Shown: in pieces, positions 43,747-52,148 of the stretch
Numbering within the stretch: position 1 is the first letter of the stretch
How the letters are laid out: every line of letters begins with the position of its first letter
Assembly: GCF_014191605.1 (NCBI RefSeq)
Contig: NZ_JACHWU010000002.1
Coordinates: 62,001-126,000 of the forward strand
Reading direction: 5' to 3'
Source: Prauserella isguenensis
GTDB taxonomy: Bacteria > Actinomycetota > Actinomycetes > Mycobacteriales > Pseudonocardiaceae
DNA length: 64,000 bases
Translations under genes and position numbers: made by a program
Notes under the pieces: generated by a model
What the model was told of the DNA's origin: nothing
Seen by the model: only the letters and a program-made list of their open reading frames with translations
Database searches by the model: none

Positions 43747-44916
43747 TCAGCTCACGACGCGGGCGATCACCGTGCGGAAGGCCCGGACGTCCACAGTGGA
43801 TGGGTCCTCGGCCAGCCACGCCCCGGCGACGCGCACGAACTCCTCCGGCGTCAGCACGGCGACGTCGGTTCCGGCGGGCGTGAACGCGTCGGTGGGGGCG
43901 ACCGTGATCGTGCCCGCACGACTCGGGTACAGCACGAGGGCCCCGCGGACGTCGACGCCGGGAAGCAGCTCGTCGAACACGTCGAGAGCCTCGGCGAGGC
44001 GGCTCCCGCCGCCGCCGAACCGGCGGCCGTTGCGCTGCAACACGTCGTCGGCGCCCGTGCTGTAGTGCCCGGGCAGCCAGCGTTTCGATTCGACGAGCAC
44101 CAGCCGCCTGCCGCACAGCACGGCGTGGTCGATGTCGGCGAACACCGAACCGGGCCAGGCCAGTCCGTGGAAGATCCGTGCGCCCGGCAGGCGGGTGAGG
44201 TACCGGTCGAGCAGGTCCGCGGTACGACGTTCGGCGATCTGGTCGTCGTCGGTGCCGGGCCGGCCGAACACGACATCGCGCACTTCGGCGCGTGCGGCCC
44301 GCAGCGCCACATGGCGCCCGCGGACGTGCACGCCGACGGCGGTCACCGCCGCGACGGCCACGGCCAGTCCGGCGACCAGCACCGGCGCCGGTGCACCCGC
44401 GAGGACGAGGGTCGCGGCGATCGCGGTGGTGAACGCCGGGACGAGCACCGGAACCGCGTGTCCCGGCGCGCGGCCGGGGGACAGGTGCGTACGCGGTTCG
44501 GTGGCCGCGGACTCCCACCAGGGGATCGTCGCGGGATCGAGCCGCACGCGCGGTGGCCGGAACGACGGATCGTCCCCGAAGGCGCGGGCGCGTGGCCTGC
44601 GCGGCGGTGGGACCGGATCGGGGTCCGGAACCGGCAGCGGCTCGTCGGCCACGTCGTCGGTGTCGTCCGTGCCGTCGTAGGCTGCGCGCCGTTCGGGATC
44701 GGTGAGCGTGTCGTAGGCCTCGCGCAGCAGCGCGAACCGGTGCGCGTCGCCGCCCGTGTCGGGATGCCACGACCGTGCACGGGCGCGGAACGCCGATTTG
44801 ATCTGCGAGGTCGTCGCGTCGTCGGAAACACCGAGCAGGTCGTAGAAGTCGACCTCGTCGGCCGCGTCGCCGGTCACGGGGCCGGGCAACGGGCCGTGCC
44901 GGTCGTCGTCGCGCAC
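43747..44916 (-). CDS. J-domain/NERD nuclease-like membrane protein
   Basis: A 389-residue protein. A J domain at about 20-82 has the DnaK-contact HPD (FYDLLGVSDDATTSQIKSAF, SWHPDTGG, YDTLTDPERRAAYDG). A Pro/Asp-rich linker follows, two adjacent hydrophobic helices at about 155-205 (VPAFTTAIAATLVLAG, VLVAGLAVAVAAVTAVGV), then a NERD-like domain near 235-345 with the PD-(D/E)xK elements FADIDHAVLCGRRLVLVESKRW. GTG 44916 is chosen since GGAGGAGGTG lies 8 bases upstream; an ATG at 45000 would add 28 Gly/Pro-rich residues. Function unknown; a chaperone-recruiting membrane nuclease is a guess. Confidence 0.82.
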   Translation of the reverse strand: MRDDDRHGPLPGPVTGDAADEVDFYDLLGVSDDATTSQIKSAFRARARSWHPDTGGDAHRFALLREAYDTLTDPERRAAYDGTDDTDDVADEPLPVPDPDPVPPPRRPRARAFGDDPSFRPPRVRLDPATIPWWESAATEPRTHLSPGRAPGHAVPVLVPAFTTAIAATLVLAGAPAPVLVAGLAVAVAAVTAVGVHVRGRHVALRAARAEVRDVVFGRPGTDDDQIAERRTADLLDRYLTRLPGARIFHGLAWPGSVFADIDHAVLCGRRLVLVESKRWLPGHYSTGADDVLQRNGRRFGGGGSRLAEALDVFDELLPGVDVRGALVLYPSRAGTITVAPTDAFTPAGTDVAVLTPEEFVRVAGAWLAEDPSTVDVRAFRTVIARVVS

Positions 44917-45094
44917 GCGCGCTGCACCTCCTCCGGGGCCTCCTCGGGTGCCGTGCTCGACCGCGGTCCGGTCCGCGGGCACGGCAGGGGTCGGCGCCAT
45001 ACTGTAAGCCGTCGGACGCGGTCCGTGACGCCGTCCCCGCGTGCGGTCGCGTCACGGCGGAGTCCCCGGGCGCGGTCACCGTAATCTGGACGGC

Positions 45095-46009
45095 ATGGAC
45101 GAGACCGGCGCGGGTAACGAGCCCGTCGTGGTGCTGGACGGTGGACTGGCGACGGAACTCGAGGCGCGCGGCAACGACCTGTCGGGTTCGTTGTGGTCGG
45201 CGCGGCTGCTGGCCGACGCGCCGGACGAGATCGTCGCCGCGCACGAGGCCTTCTTCCGGGCAGGGGCGGACGTGGCGATCACGGCGAGTTACCAGGCCAG
45301 TGCGGCCGGGTTCGCCGAGCACGGACTGTCGGAGGGCCGGACGCGGCGACTGCTGCGGCGCAGTGTGGACCTCGCCAGGGAGGCCGCCGCGCGGGCGGGT
45401 GGCGGACGGGTTGCGGCCTCGGTCGGGCCCTACGGCGCGTATCTGGCCGACGGGTCGGAGTACCGCGGCCGGTACGGGCTGACCGTACGCGAGTTGACGG
45501 CGTTCCATCGGCCACGGCTGGAAATGCTGGCCGAGGCGGGCCCGGACCTGATCGCACTGGAGACCGTGCCCGACGTCGACGAGGCCGTCGCACTGCTGGC
45601 CGCGCTGGACGCGGTGGACGTGCCCGCATGGCTGTCCTACACGGTGGCCGACGGCCGCACGCGGGCCGGGCAGTCGTTCGAGGACGCCTTCGCGGTCGCG
45701 GCCGGTGACGATCGCGTGGTGGGCGTCGGGGTGAACTGCTGTGCCCCCGATGAGGTGATATCCGCCGTCGACGCGGTGCGGGAGATCGCCGGAAAACCCG
45801 CCGTGGCGTATCCGAACAGTGGTCACAGCTGGGACGCGGTCGCACGTCAATGGACCGGGCGAGCGAGTTTCTCCCCCGCACAGGTGAGCGACTGGATTCG
45901 GGCGGGCGCGCGTTTCGTGGGTGGCTGCTGCCGGGTGTGCCCAGCGCAAACGGCGGAGATCGCGAAAACGGTTCGAAATTACGGGTCCTCACCCGATCGG
46001 GGTCATTAG
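45095..46009 (+). CDS. mmuM: Homocysteine S-methyltransferase (MmuM-like)
   Basis: A 304-residue TIM-barrel enzyme that methylates homocysteine, usually from S-methylmethionine. The start VVLDGGLATELEARGNDL, ITASYQAS, LSEGRTRRLLRRSVDLAREA and the zinc cysteines in VGVNCCAPDEV and VGGCCRVCP are as in MmuM/BhmT. ATG 45095 follows TAATCT (45082-45087) by 7 bases and has no ribosome binding site, so it is probably leaderless. It is alone in its unit. A donor other than S-methylmethionine, even glycine betaine from the carnitine path, is possible but not shown. Confidence 0.9.
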   Translation: MDETGAGNEPVVVLDGGLATELEARGNDLSGSLWSARLLADAPDEIVAAHEAFFRAGADVAITASYQASAAGFAEHGLSEGRTRRLLRRSVDLAREAAARAGGGRVAASVGPYGAYLADGSEYRGRYGLTVRELTAFHRPRLEMLAEAGPDLIALETVPDVDEAVALLAALDAVDVPAWLSYTVADGRTRAGQSFEDAFAVAAGDDRVVGVGVNCCAPDEVISAVDAVREIAGKPAVAYPNSGHSWDAVARQWTGRASFSPAQVSDWIRAGARFVGGCCRVCPAQTAEIAKTVRNYGSSPDRGH

Positions 46010-46095
46010 TCGATCTCGAAAGGCGCCCCGCTCACGAGCGTGTGAGCCTCATTTTCCGGGTAGTCCGCAACCACCCGGAAAGGATGGTACCGGCG

Positions 46096-46929
46096 ATGAA
46101 TATTGGTGATTCATTCCGCAACGTCTTGGACACGGTGATCAATTTCCTGCCCAATCTCGCCGTGTTCTTGGTCATTCTCGTCGTCGGCTGGATCGTGGCG
46201 AAGGTGCTGCGCAAGGTCGTCGACATGGTGCTCGAGCGGCTGCATTTCGATCGCGCGGTGGAACGTGGTGGTATCAAGCGGGCGCTCGAACGCTCGAAGT
46301 ACGACGCCAGTGATCTGATCGCAGCGATCGTCTACTACGCCGTCCTGCTGATCACGCTGCAGATGGGCTTCGCGGTCTTCGGTCCGAACCCGGTGAGCAC
46401 GCTGCTCGCCGACGTGGTGGCCTGGCTGCCGATGGCCGTGGTCGCGATCGTCATCGTCGTGGTGGCGGCCGCGATCGGCAATGCCGTGAAGGACATCGTG
46501 GGTGCTGCCCTCGGTGCGTTCAGCTGGGGCAACTTCGTGGCCCGGGTGGCGCAGGTCTTCATCGTGGCGCTCGGTGTGATCGCCGCTCTGAACCAGATGG
46601 GCGTGGCCACCACGGTGACGACGCCGGTGCTGGTCACCGTTCTCGCCACGGTCGGCGGCGTGATCGTCGTCGGTGTCGGCGGCGGCATGGTGCGGCCGAT
46701 GCAGCAGCGGTGGGAACGCTGGCTCGGCCGGGCCGAGTCGGAGCTGCCCGCATCGACCGGTTCGGACGAGGCTTACCAGCGTGGTCGTGAGGACACGATG
46801 CGCGCCCAGCCCGGTGCCCCCGCGACCGCTCAGCAGGAGCCCGCGACGGGGCCGATTCCGACGGCACCGGGTGCGTCGGGCATGCAGTCCGAGCAGCCCC
46901 GGCCCGACACGGGCGACTACCCCAGGTGA
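46096..46929 (+). CDS. Membrane protein with conserved TM-helix repeats (MscS-like, CmpX type)
   Basis: A 277-residue protein with four to five hydrophobic helices: NLAVFLVILVVGWIVAKVLRKVVD at 18-42, a pair around 85-135 with AIGNAVKDIVGAALGAFSWGNFVARV, and two more before residue 210. The helix-then-VLRKVVDMVLERL motif is that of 'conserved TM helix' proteins related to small mechanosensitive channels. The last 60 residues are polar (QPGAPATAQQEPATGP). It could gate ions on membrane stress; no beta domain of true MscS is present. A GGAAAGGATGG stretch precedes the ATG. Confidence 0.78.
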   Translation: MNIGDSFRNVLDTVINFLPNLAVFLVILVVGWIVAKVLRKVVDMVLERLHFDRAVERGGIKRALERSKYDASDLIAAIVYYAVLLITLQMGFAVFGPNPVSTLLADVVAWLPMAVVAIVIVVVAAAIGNAVKDIVGAALGAFSWGNFVARVAQVFIVALGVIAALNQMGVATTVTTPVLVTVLATVGGVIVVGVGGGMVRPMQQRWERWLGRAESELPASTGSDEAYQRGREDTMRAQPGAPATAQQEPATGPIPTAPGASGMQSEQPRPDTGDYPR

Positions 46930-46958
46930 CCGTCGACGAGTAGTTCCATCGCCGCGAC

Positions 46959-46991
46959 GGGCACGTCCCCGACAGGATCGGGGGCGTGCCC
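46959..46991. terminator. Convergent hairpin terminator
   Basis: GGGCACGTCCCCGA (46959-46972) pairs with TCGGGGGCGTGCCC (46978-46991), 14 bp with one G-U, five-base loop. It lies between the TM-helix gene and the facing small gene. Confidence 0.75.
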
Positions 46992-47054
46992 GCCGTCGTG
47001 CGTGCGGTCCGCCGGCACGGCGTTCCCGGCCGATCGGGAGCACATCGGCCGAGT

Positions 47055-47420
47055 TCAGGAGAACAGGGCCGGGTCCAGCTCCGCACCCACCGCGGCGCCC
47101 GCCGTCGCGAGGAGGCACACGGCGGCCAGGCGGAGAATGACCCAGTCGGTGGTCGCACCTTCCGCCGACGGTGGTGTCCAGCCCGCGTCCCGGGCGGCGT
47201 CGTGCACCCCGCGGGCGTAGTAGGCGAGCTGGGCCTGGGAGACACCGCCCGCGCCGAGGGTCAGGATGTCGCGGATCGCCGCCGCGTGCTGATCGACGGC
47301 CGCAAGCCTGCCCACCGGCAGGAGAGCGGGTGCGGCGCCGATCCGGCCGAGCCGGTCGGTGAGAGCGGTGAGTTCCCGCCCGGCGGCAGACTCCCGCCAC
47401 GTGTTCATCAACCAACCCAT
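47055..47420 (-). CDS. Small protein, possibly DUF6401-like
   Basis: A 121-residue protein. A central helix reads AAVDQHAAAIRDILTLGAGGV and SQAQLAYYARGVHDAARDAGW; WTPP and a hydrophobic helix (WVILRLAAVCLLATAGAAVGA) follow. The D-QHAAAIRD and YARGxxDAAR-x-GW pattern reminds me of DUF6401 proteins annotated near natural-product clusters, but I am not certain. ATG 47420 or 47408 could be the start; a box TAGACT 8 bases before the first and a perfect palindrome next to it favour 47420. It is a single-gene unit, tightly regulated to judge by the operator. Confidence 0.55.
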   Translation of the reverse strand: MGWLMNTWRESAAGRELTALTDRLGRIGAAPALLPVGRLAAVDQHAAAIRDILTLGAGGVSQAQLAYYARGVHDAARDAGWTPPSAEGATTDWVILRLAAVCLLATAGAAVGAELDPALFS

Positions 47421-47433
47421 GGCCCCATAGTCT

Positions 47434-47453
47434 ATCCACCCGTTCGGGTGGAT
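47434..47453. promoter_or_regulatory. Perfect 20-bp palindrome at the small gene's promoter
   Basis: ATCCACCCG-TT-CGGGTGGAT at 47434-47453 is symmetric over nine base pairs per half. Its left end joins the TAGACT box (minus strand) of the 47055-47420 gene, so a bound protein would block that promoter. Confidence 0.65.
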
Positions 47454-47602
47454 CTTCAGGTGCTTCGTGACTCCCGGTTGTCGACGGGGGTGGGCGGGCG
47501 GTCGACGCAGCCCGTGCTGTCGCGTGCGGAGTCGTGTGATGTTCGGCCTGCCTGGACGGTTGTGGCGTGCGCGGCGTCACGGGCATCTACGCTGTCCGGA
47601 CC

Positions 47603-47650
47603 ATGCAGTCCTGTCCGCTCGCCGGAACCCGAGGAGCCGCCGTTGAGTGA
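47603..47650 (+). CDS. Possible 15-codon upstream ORF coupled to the kinase gene
   Basis: ATG 47603 opens a frame MQSCPLAGTRGAAVE that ends with a TGA at 47648-47650, overlapping the TTG start of the kinase at 47643. TACGCT (47588-47593) lies 9 bases before the ATG. If translated, it would couple kinase translation to a short leader. It may equally be chance. Confidence 0.3.
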   Translation: MQSCPLAGTRGAAVE

Positions 47651-49301
47651 CGACGAAGGCCGTCTGATCGCGGAGCGTTATCGCCTGCGCTCGCGTATCG
47701 GTGCGGGTGCGATGGGCGTGGTCTGGCGTGCGGTCGACGAGGTGCTCGACCGCACGGTGGCGGTCAAACAGCTGCTGCTGCCCCCAGGCCTGAACCAGCG
47801 CGAGGCGGAGATCGCGCGGCAGCGTGCGTTCCGCGAGGGACGTATGGCGGCCCGGTTGCAGCACCCGAATGCGATCACCGTCTACAACGTCGCCGAGGAC
47901 GAGGGCCAGCCCGTGCTGGTGATGGAGTTCCTTCCGTCACGGAGCATGGCCGACCTGCTGGGCGAGGGACGCGTGCTGCCGCCCTCCGAGGTCGCACGGC
48001 TCGGTGCGCAGGTCGCCTCGGCGCTGGGGGCGGCCCACGCCGCCGGGGTCGTGCACCGGGACGTCAAGCCGGGCAACGTGCTCATCGCGGAGGACGGAAC
48101 GGCGAAGATCACCGACTTCGGCATCTCACGGGCCGCCGGTGACGTCACGCTCACCAGTACCGGCCTGCTCGCGGGCACGCCCGCGTACCTGTCGCCGGAG
48201 GCGGCGCGCGGGGCCGATCCGGGCCCCGAGTCGGATGTGTTCTCGCTCGGCGCGACGCTGTACTCGATGGTCGAGGGCGGTCCGCCGTTCGGCACGCTCG
48301 ACAACGAGATCGCGCTGCTGCACAAGGTGGCCACGTCCGCTGCCGCGCCGCCGCGGCAGGCGGGCCCACTCACCGGCCCGTTGCAGGCGATGCTGCACCA
48401 GGAGCCCGAGCAGCGGCCGTCGATGGCGCAGGTCGAGGCGGCCTTGCGGGCCGTCGCTGCAGGGGCTACCCCGCAGCTCGAGCCCGCGACCGTCCCCGCG
48501 GCCGCTCCGGTCACCGCACCGATGCCCGCCGTGACGGCGGCGCCTGCGGCGGGAGCGGCGTCCCAACAGCGGCCTGCGACCCGGGTGGGACTTCCCGCGG
48601 TCGAGGCGCAGCGGCCCGCGGGTCGCCGCAGGCGGATCGCGGTCGTCGCGGCCGCGGTGGTGGCGGCCGTCGCCGCGGGTGTCCTCGCCTCCGAGATCCT
48701 GGTGCGCACCGTCGGCGCCTCCGGCTCGGAGGCCGGAGCGGCGCCGGTCAACACCTCGGCCCCAGCCCCGTCGTCGTCGCAGGCACCGGAGCCGACGAGC
48801 ACGCCGCCGAAGCCGTCGCGCCCGGAGTTGGAGGCGGCGGTGGCCCGCTACTACGCGCTGGTCCCCGACGATGCCGACACGGCGTGGGGCTCGCTCGGCC
48901 CGAGCCTGCACGCCCAGGGCAGGGAGCAGTACGAGAAGTTCTGGGACGGTATCGAGAAGGTCCGGATCAGCGGCGGGCCTCGCGCCGTCGACGACGAGAC
49001 CGTCAAGGTCCGCCTCGACTTCACGACCACCGACGGCGAACGCACCCGCGAGATGCACCGTCTGGGGATGACCGTGTCGGCGTCGGGCGATCCGTTGATC
49101 GACTCCGACGAGGTCCTGAACACCCGCGAGCTCGGCGGTGAAGGCGACGGCAAGGGCGAAGGTAACGGGAAGGGCGAAGGTAACGGGAAGGGCGAAGGCG
49201 AGAAGAAGGACGACGAGGACGACAGCGACGAGAAGGACGAGAAGAAGGAGGAGGGCAAGGGCAAGAAGGACGAGAAGAAGGACGACGGGGACGACGGTTA
49301 G
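47643..49301 (+). CDS. PknB-type membrane Ser/Thr protein kinase
   Basis: A 552-residue kinase. Kinase domain about 10-270: Gly loop GAGAMGVVWRA, Lys in TVAVKQLLL, catalytic HRDVKPGN, DFG in ITDFGIS and APE-like SPEAARG. A Pro/Ala linker leads to one membrane helix at about 330-352. The outside part has a globular domain of about 100 residues (ELEAAVARYYALVPDDADTAW onward) with no PASTA repeats and then a tail of repeats GEGNGK, coded by an 18-bp tandem repeat, and Lys/Asp/Glu blocks. TTG 47643 gives the usual start SDDEGRLIAERYRL. The VanW gene follows on the same strand. Confidence 0.92.
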   Translation: MSDDEGRLIAERYRLRSRIGAGAMGVVWRAVDEVLDRTVAVKQLLLPPGLNQREAEIARQRAFREGRMAARLQHPNAITVYNVAEDEGQPVLVMEFLPSRSMADLLGEGRVLPPSEVARLGAQVASALGAAHAAGVVHRDVKPGNVLIAEDGTAKITDFGISRAAGDVTLTSTGLLAGTPAYLSPEAARGADPGPESDVFSLGATLYSMVEGGPPFGTLDNEIALLHKVATSAAAPPRQAGPLTGPLQAMLHQEPEQRPSMAQVEAALRAVAAGATPQLEPATVPAAAPVTAPMPAVTAAPAAGAASQQRPATRVGLPAVEAQRPAGRRRRIAVVAAAVVAAVAAGVLASEILVRTVGASGSEAGAAPVNTSAPAPSSSQAPEPTSTPPKPSRPELEAAVARYYALVPDDADTAWGSLGPSLHAQGREQYEKFWDGIEKVRISGGPRAVDDETVKVRLDFTTTDGERTREMHRLGMTVSASGDPLIDSDEVLNTRELGGEGDGKGEGNGKGEGNGKGEGEKKDDEDDSDEKDEKKEEGKGKKDEKKDDGDDG

Positions 49302-49425
49302 GCGACGACGCGAGTGGGCCCGGTTTCCCGGGGAGCGCCGGCCATCGGCCGGATCGACGTCCCCTCGACACGCCCCTCCCGCCCGGCTTCGTTCGCGGTG
49401 AGGTCCCTACCACCGACGCCACGCA

Positions 49426-49454
49426 CTGCGGTAATTTTGTCGTGATTGCCGCAG
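49426..49454 (+). promoter_or_regulatory. Stem-loop in the leader of the VanW gene
   Basis: CTGCGGTAAT (49426-49435) pairs with ATTGCCGCAG (49445-49454), 10 bp with one G-U, nine-base loop. It ends 22 bases before the TTG start. It may be an operator or an RNA structure; TAATTT inside it could be a -10 box. Confidence 0.5.
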
Positions 49455-49476
49455 CTGAACACCTCAAAGGAATACC

Positions 49477-52104
49477 TTGGCCCAGGACGACGACTCCGCG
49501 ACGCCCGACCCTGCGACGCCCGGAACCGGTGACGTACCGGATCGGACCCCGGGGACCGCGGCGGCGTCCGGCGGGCCCACCGACACCGACGAGGAATCCG
49601 CGCCCGGCTCCACCGCGGAGTCCGGTGATGCTGCCCAGGCCGGTGATGCTGTGGAGTCGGACGACACTCCCGACGTCGACGGAAGCCCCGAGTTCGACGA
49701 GTCCCGCTCAGCCGATGGGTCGGCCGCTCCGGACGCCGAGGAGTCCGCCCAGCCGAGCGTCGACGAGCTGGAGTTCGAGCCGGACACGGGCGAGGTGACG
49801 CCGGCGGACCCCACCGTCCAGGGTGCGTCCACGCCGGATCCGGTCGGCGACCCGGGGGAGACGGCCGGTGCGGACCAGCCGATGTGGCCGTCGGAGACCG
49901 ACGCAGCCGCACTCGGCGCGGGTTACGGTGCCGGTGTTGCCACCGATGCGGACGCGCCCACCGATGCTGCCGCGCCCACCGGCTCCGGCCCGGAGTCCGG
50001 CCCGGAGGTCTCGGGCGGCACGGACGTCCTCGCTCCCGCCGACAGCACCGGCACCGCTGCCGCAGCATCTCCCGACAGCGAGTCCCCCGACAGCGAATCC
50101 GCCGAGACCGAGAGTTCCGCCTCCGGCGGGCTGCTGCCCGCCGACGTGCCGTGGCGCCGGGTCGGCGTGATCGCGGCGGCCGTGGTGGGGGTCCTCGTCG
50201 TCCTGTACGGCCTCGACCTGTTGATCAACCAGGGCGACGTGGCCCGCGGCCGCACCGTCGCGGGGGTCGACGTCGCCGGGCAGAGCCGTGAGGAGGCCGA
50301 ACGCACGCTGCGTCGCGAACTCGACGAATCGTCGCCGGTCACACTCACCGGCGGTGGCGAGCACACGCTCGCACCCGAGTCGGCGGGCCTGGCCGTGGAC
50401 TGGAGGGCGACGCTCGACGCGGCGACCGACCAGCCGCTGAACCCGTTCGCGCGCGTGGCATCGCTGTTCACGACCGAGGACATCGGACTCGTCTCGACCG
50501 CCGACTCGGCACAACTCGACGCCGAACTCGAGCGACTCCGCGACGACATCGACCGGAAGGCCTCGGAAGGAACGATCCGGTTCGACGGTACGACGCCGGT
50601 GCCGGTCGATCCGGTGAAGGGCCGCGAGCTCGACGTGGCCGGCGCGAAGTCGGCGATCCTGGCCCGCTGGGCCTCCCCGAACGCGGTGGAACTGCCCGTA
50701 CGCATCCTGGATGTGCGGTCGTCGCCCGACACCGTCCGCGACGCGGTGGCCGACCTGGCCGAACCGGCCGTCTCCGCGCCGGTGACGATCCGCGGTGAAG
50801 GAGCGGACGCCACGGTGCGGCCGCGCGGTATCGCACGGTCACTGACGTTCGACGTCCGCGACGACGGGTCGCTGACGGCCGGGATCGACGAGGAAGTGCT
50901 GCGCGAGGTCGCGGCACCCCAGCTCGCCTCGACCGAGGACCCGGGCAGGGACGCGCACTTCACGTTCCAGGACGGCAGCCCGAAGATCCGGCCGTCCACG
51001 GACGGCTACGGCGTCGACTGGACCACGGTCGCGAAGGAGCTTCCCGGCGTGCTGACCGGTGACGGCGAGCGCGCCGTGACCGCACCCTACGGTGAACAGC
51101 CCGCCGAGCTGACCACGAAGGAAGCGCAGGCCCTCGGCATCAAGGAGGTCGTCGGCGAGTTCACCACCAGCGGCTTCGCCTACGACTCGGGGCTCAACAT
51201 CAAACAGGTGGCGGAAGAGGTCAACGGTGCCGTCGTCGAACCGGGGGAGACGTTCAGCCTGAACGAACACACCGGGCCGCGGGGCATCGAGCAGGGCTAC
51301 GTCTCCGCCGGCATCATCTCGGGCGGCCAAGCCTCGCGGGCCGTCGGCGGAGGCATCTCGCAGTTCGCGACGACGCTGTACAACGCGTACTACTTCGCGG
51401 GCCTGAAGGACGTCGAGCACAAGGAGCACAGCTACTACATCAGCCGCTACCCGGTGGGCCGCGAGGCCACGGTGTTCCAGAGCTCGGACGGATCGAGTGT
51501 CATCGACCTGAGGTTCAAGAACGACTCGCCGAACGGCGTCGTCATCCAAACGATCTGGACCCCGAGCGACATCACTGTGAAGCTGTGGGGCACCAAACGG
51601 TACGAGATCGAATCGGTCAACGGCGGCAGGTACAACTACACCGCGCCACCGACCGAGGTCCTGCCTGCGAGCGAGTCCTGCGTGCCGAGCAGCGGTTCCA
51701 GCGGCTTCAGCACCAACGACACGCGCATCTTCAAGAACCCGGAGACCGGAGAGGTGATCCGGCGCGAGAAGCGGGACGTCGTCTACCGGGGCCAGACGGC
51801 GGTCGTGTGCCTCGAACCGGAGCCCGAGCCCGAGCCGTCGGACGGCGGCGGTGACTCCGGCGGCAATGGCGACGGCGGCGGCAATGGCGACGGCGGCGGC
51901 AACGGCGACGGCGGGTCCGGCAACGACGGCGGCGGGGACAACGGCGGCAACGGCGACGGCAACGGCGGCGGCGGGGACAACGGCGACAGCGGCGGCAGCG
52001 GCGACAGCGGCGGCAGCGGCGACAGCGGAAGTACCGGCGGCGGCAACGCCGCCGGCGCCCGCGGAGCCGGCGGTGGCGCAGACGGACCGGCCGACAGGCG
52101 GTGA
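49477..52104 (+). CDS. VanW/YoaR-type envelope protein with PG_binding_4 domains
   Basis: An 875-residue protein. Residues 1-225 are acidic and disordered and cytosolic; a membrane helix lies at about 228-248 (VGVIAAAVVGVLVVLYGLDLL). Outside come two PG_binding_4-like repeats (GVDVAGQSREEAERTLRREL; later GYGVDWTTVAKELPGVL), then the VanW domain (FSLNEHTGPRGIEQGYVSAG, GGGISQFATTLYNAYYFAGL, RYPVGREATVF). The final 85 residues are a Gly/Asn/Asp/Ser-rich tail from 15-bp DNA repeats. VanW proteins are envelope-linked; molecular role unclear. The TTG start has AAAGGA upstream. Confidence 0.9.
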   Translation: MAQDDDSATPDPATPGTGDVPDRTPGTAAASGGPTDTDEESAPGSTAESGDAAQAGDAVESDDTPDVDGSPEFDESRSADGSAAPDAEESAQPSVDELEFEPDTGEVTPADPTVQGASTPDPVGDPGETAGADQPMWPSETDAAALGAGYGAGVATDADAPTDAAAPTGSGPESGPEVSGGTDVLAPADSTGTAAAASPDSESPDSESAETESSASGGLLPADVPWRRVGVIAAAVVGVLVVLYGLDLLINQGDVARGRTVAGVDVAGQSREEAERTLRRELDESSPVTLTGGGEHTLAPESAGLAVDWRATLDAATDQPLNPFARVASLFTTEDIGLVSTADSAQLDAELERLRDDIDRKASEGTIRFDGTTPVPVDPVKGRELDVAGAKSAILARWASPNAVELPVRILDVRSSPDTVRDAVADLAEPAVSAPVTIRGEGADATVRPRGIARSLTFDVRDDGSLTAGIDEEVLREVAAPQLASTEDPGRDAHFTFQDGSPKIRPSTDGYGVDWTTVAKELPGVLTGDGERAVTAPYGEQPAELTTKEAQALGIKEVVGEFTTSGFAYDSGLNIKQVAEEVNGAVVEPGETFSLNEHTGPRGIEQGYVSAGIISGGQASRAVGGGISQFATTLYNAYYFAGLKDVEHKEHSYYISRYPVGREATVFQSSDGSSVIDLRFKNDSPNGVVIQTIWTPSDITVKLWGTKRYEIESVNGGRYNYTAPPTEVLPASESCVPSSGSSGFSTNDTRIFKNPETGEVIRREKRDVVYRGQTAVVCLEPEPEPEPSDGGGDSGGNGDGGGNGDGGGNGDGGSGNDGGGDNGGNGDGNGGGGDNGDSGGSGDSGGSGDSGSTGGGNAAGARGAGGGADGPADRR

Positions 52105-52148
52105 CTCCCGTGCGTCCCGGCCGCGCTCGGCCAGGACGCACGGGCGGG

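Noticed and set aside
45095-46009. Betaine-homocysteine methyltransferase that uses glycine betaine from the carnitine operon.
   Set aside because: Attractive as a link, but the motifs fit MmuM equally and the genes are 35 kb apart with no shared regulatory site.
51840-52045. Short direct repeats that look like an array.
   Set aside because: They are in frame and code for the Gly/Asn/Asp tail of the VanW protein; there are no spacers of constant length as in CRISPR.
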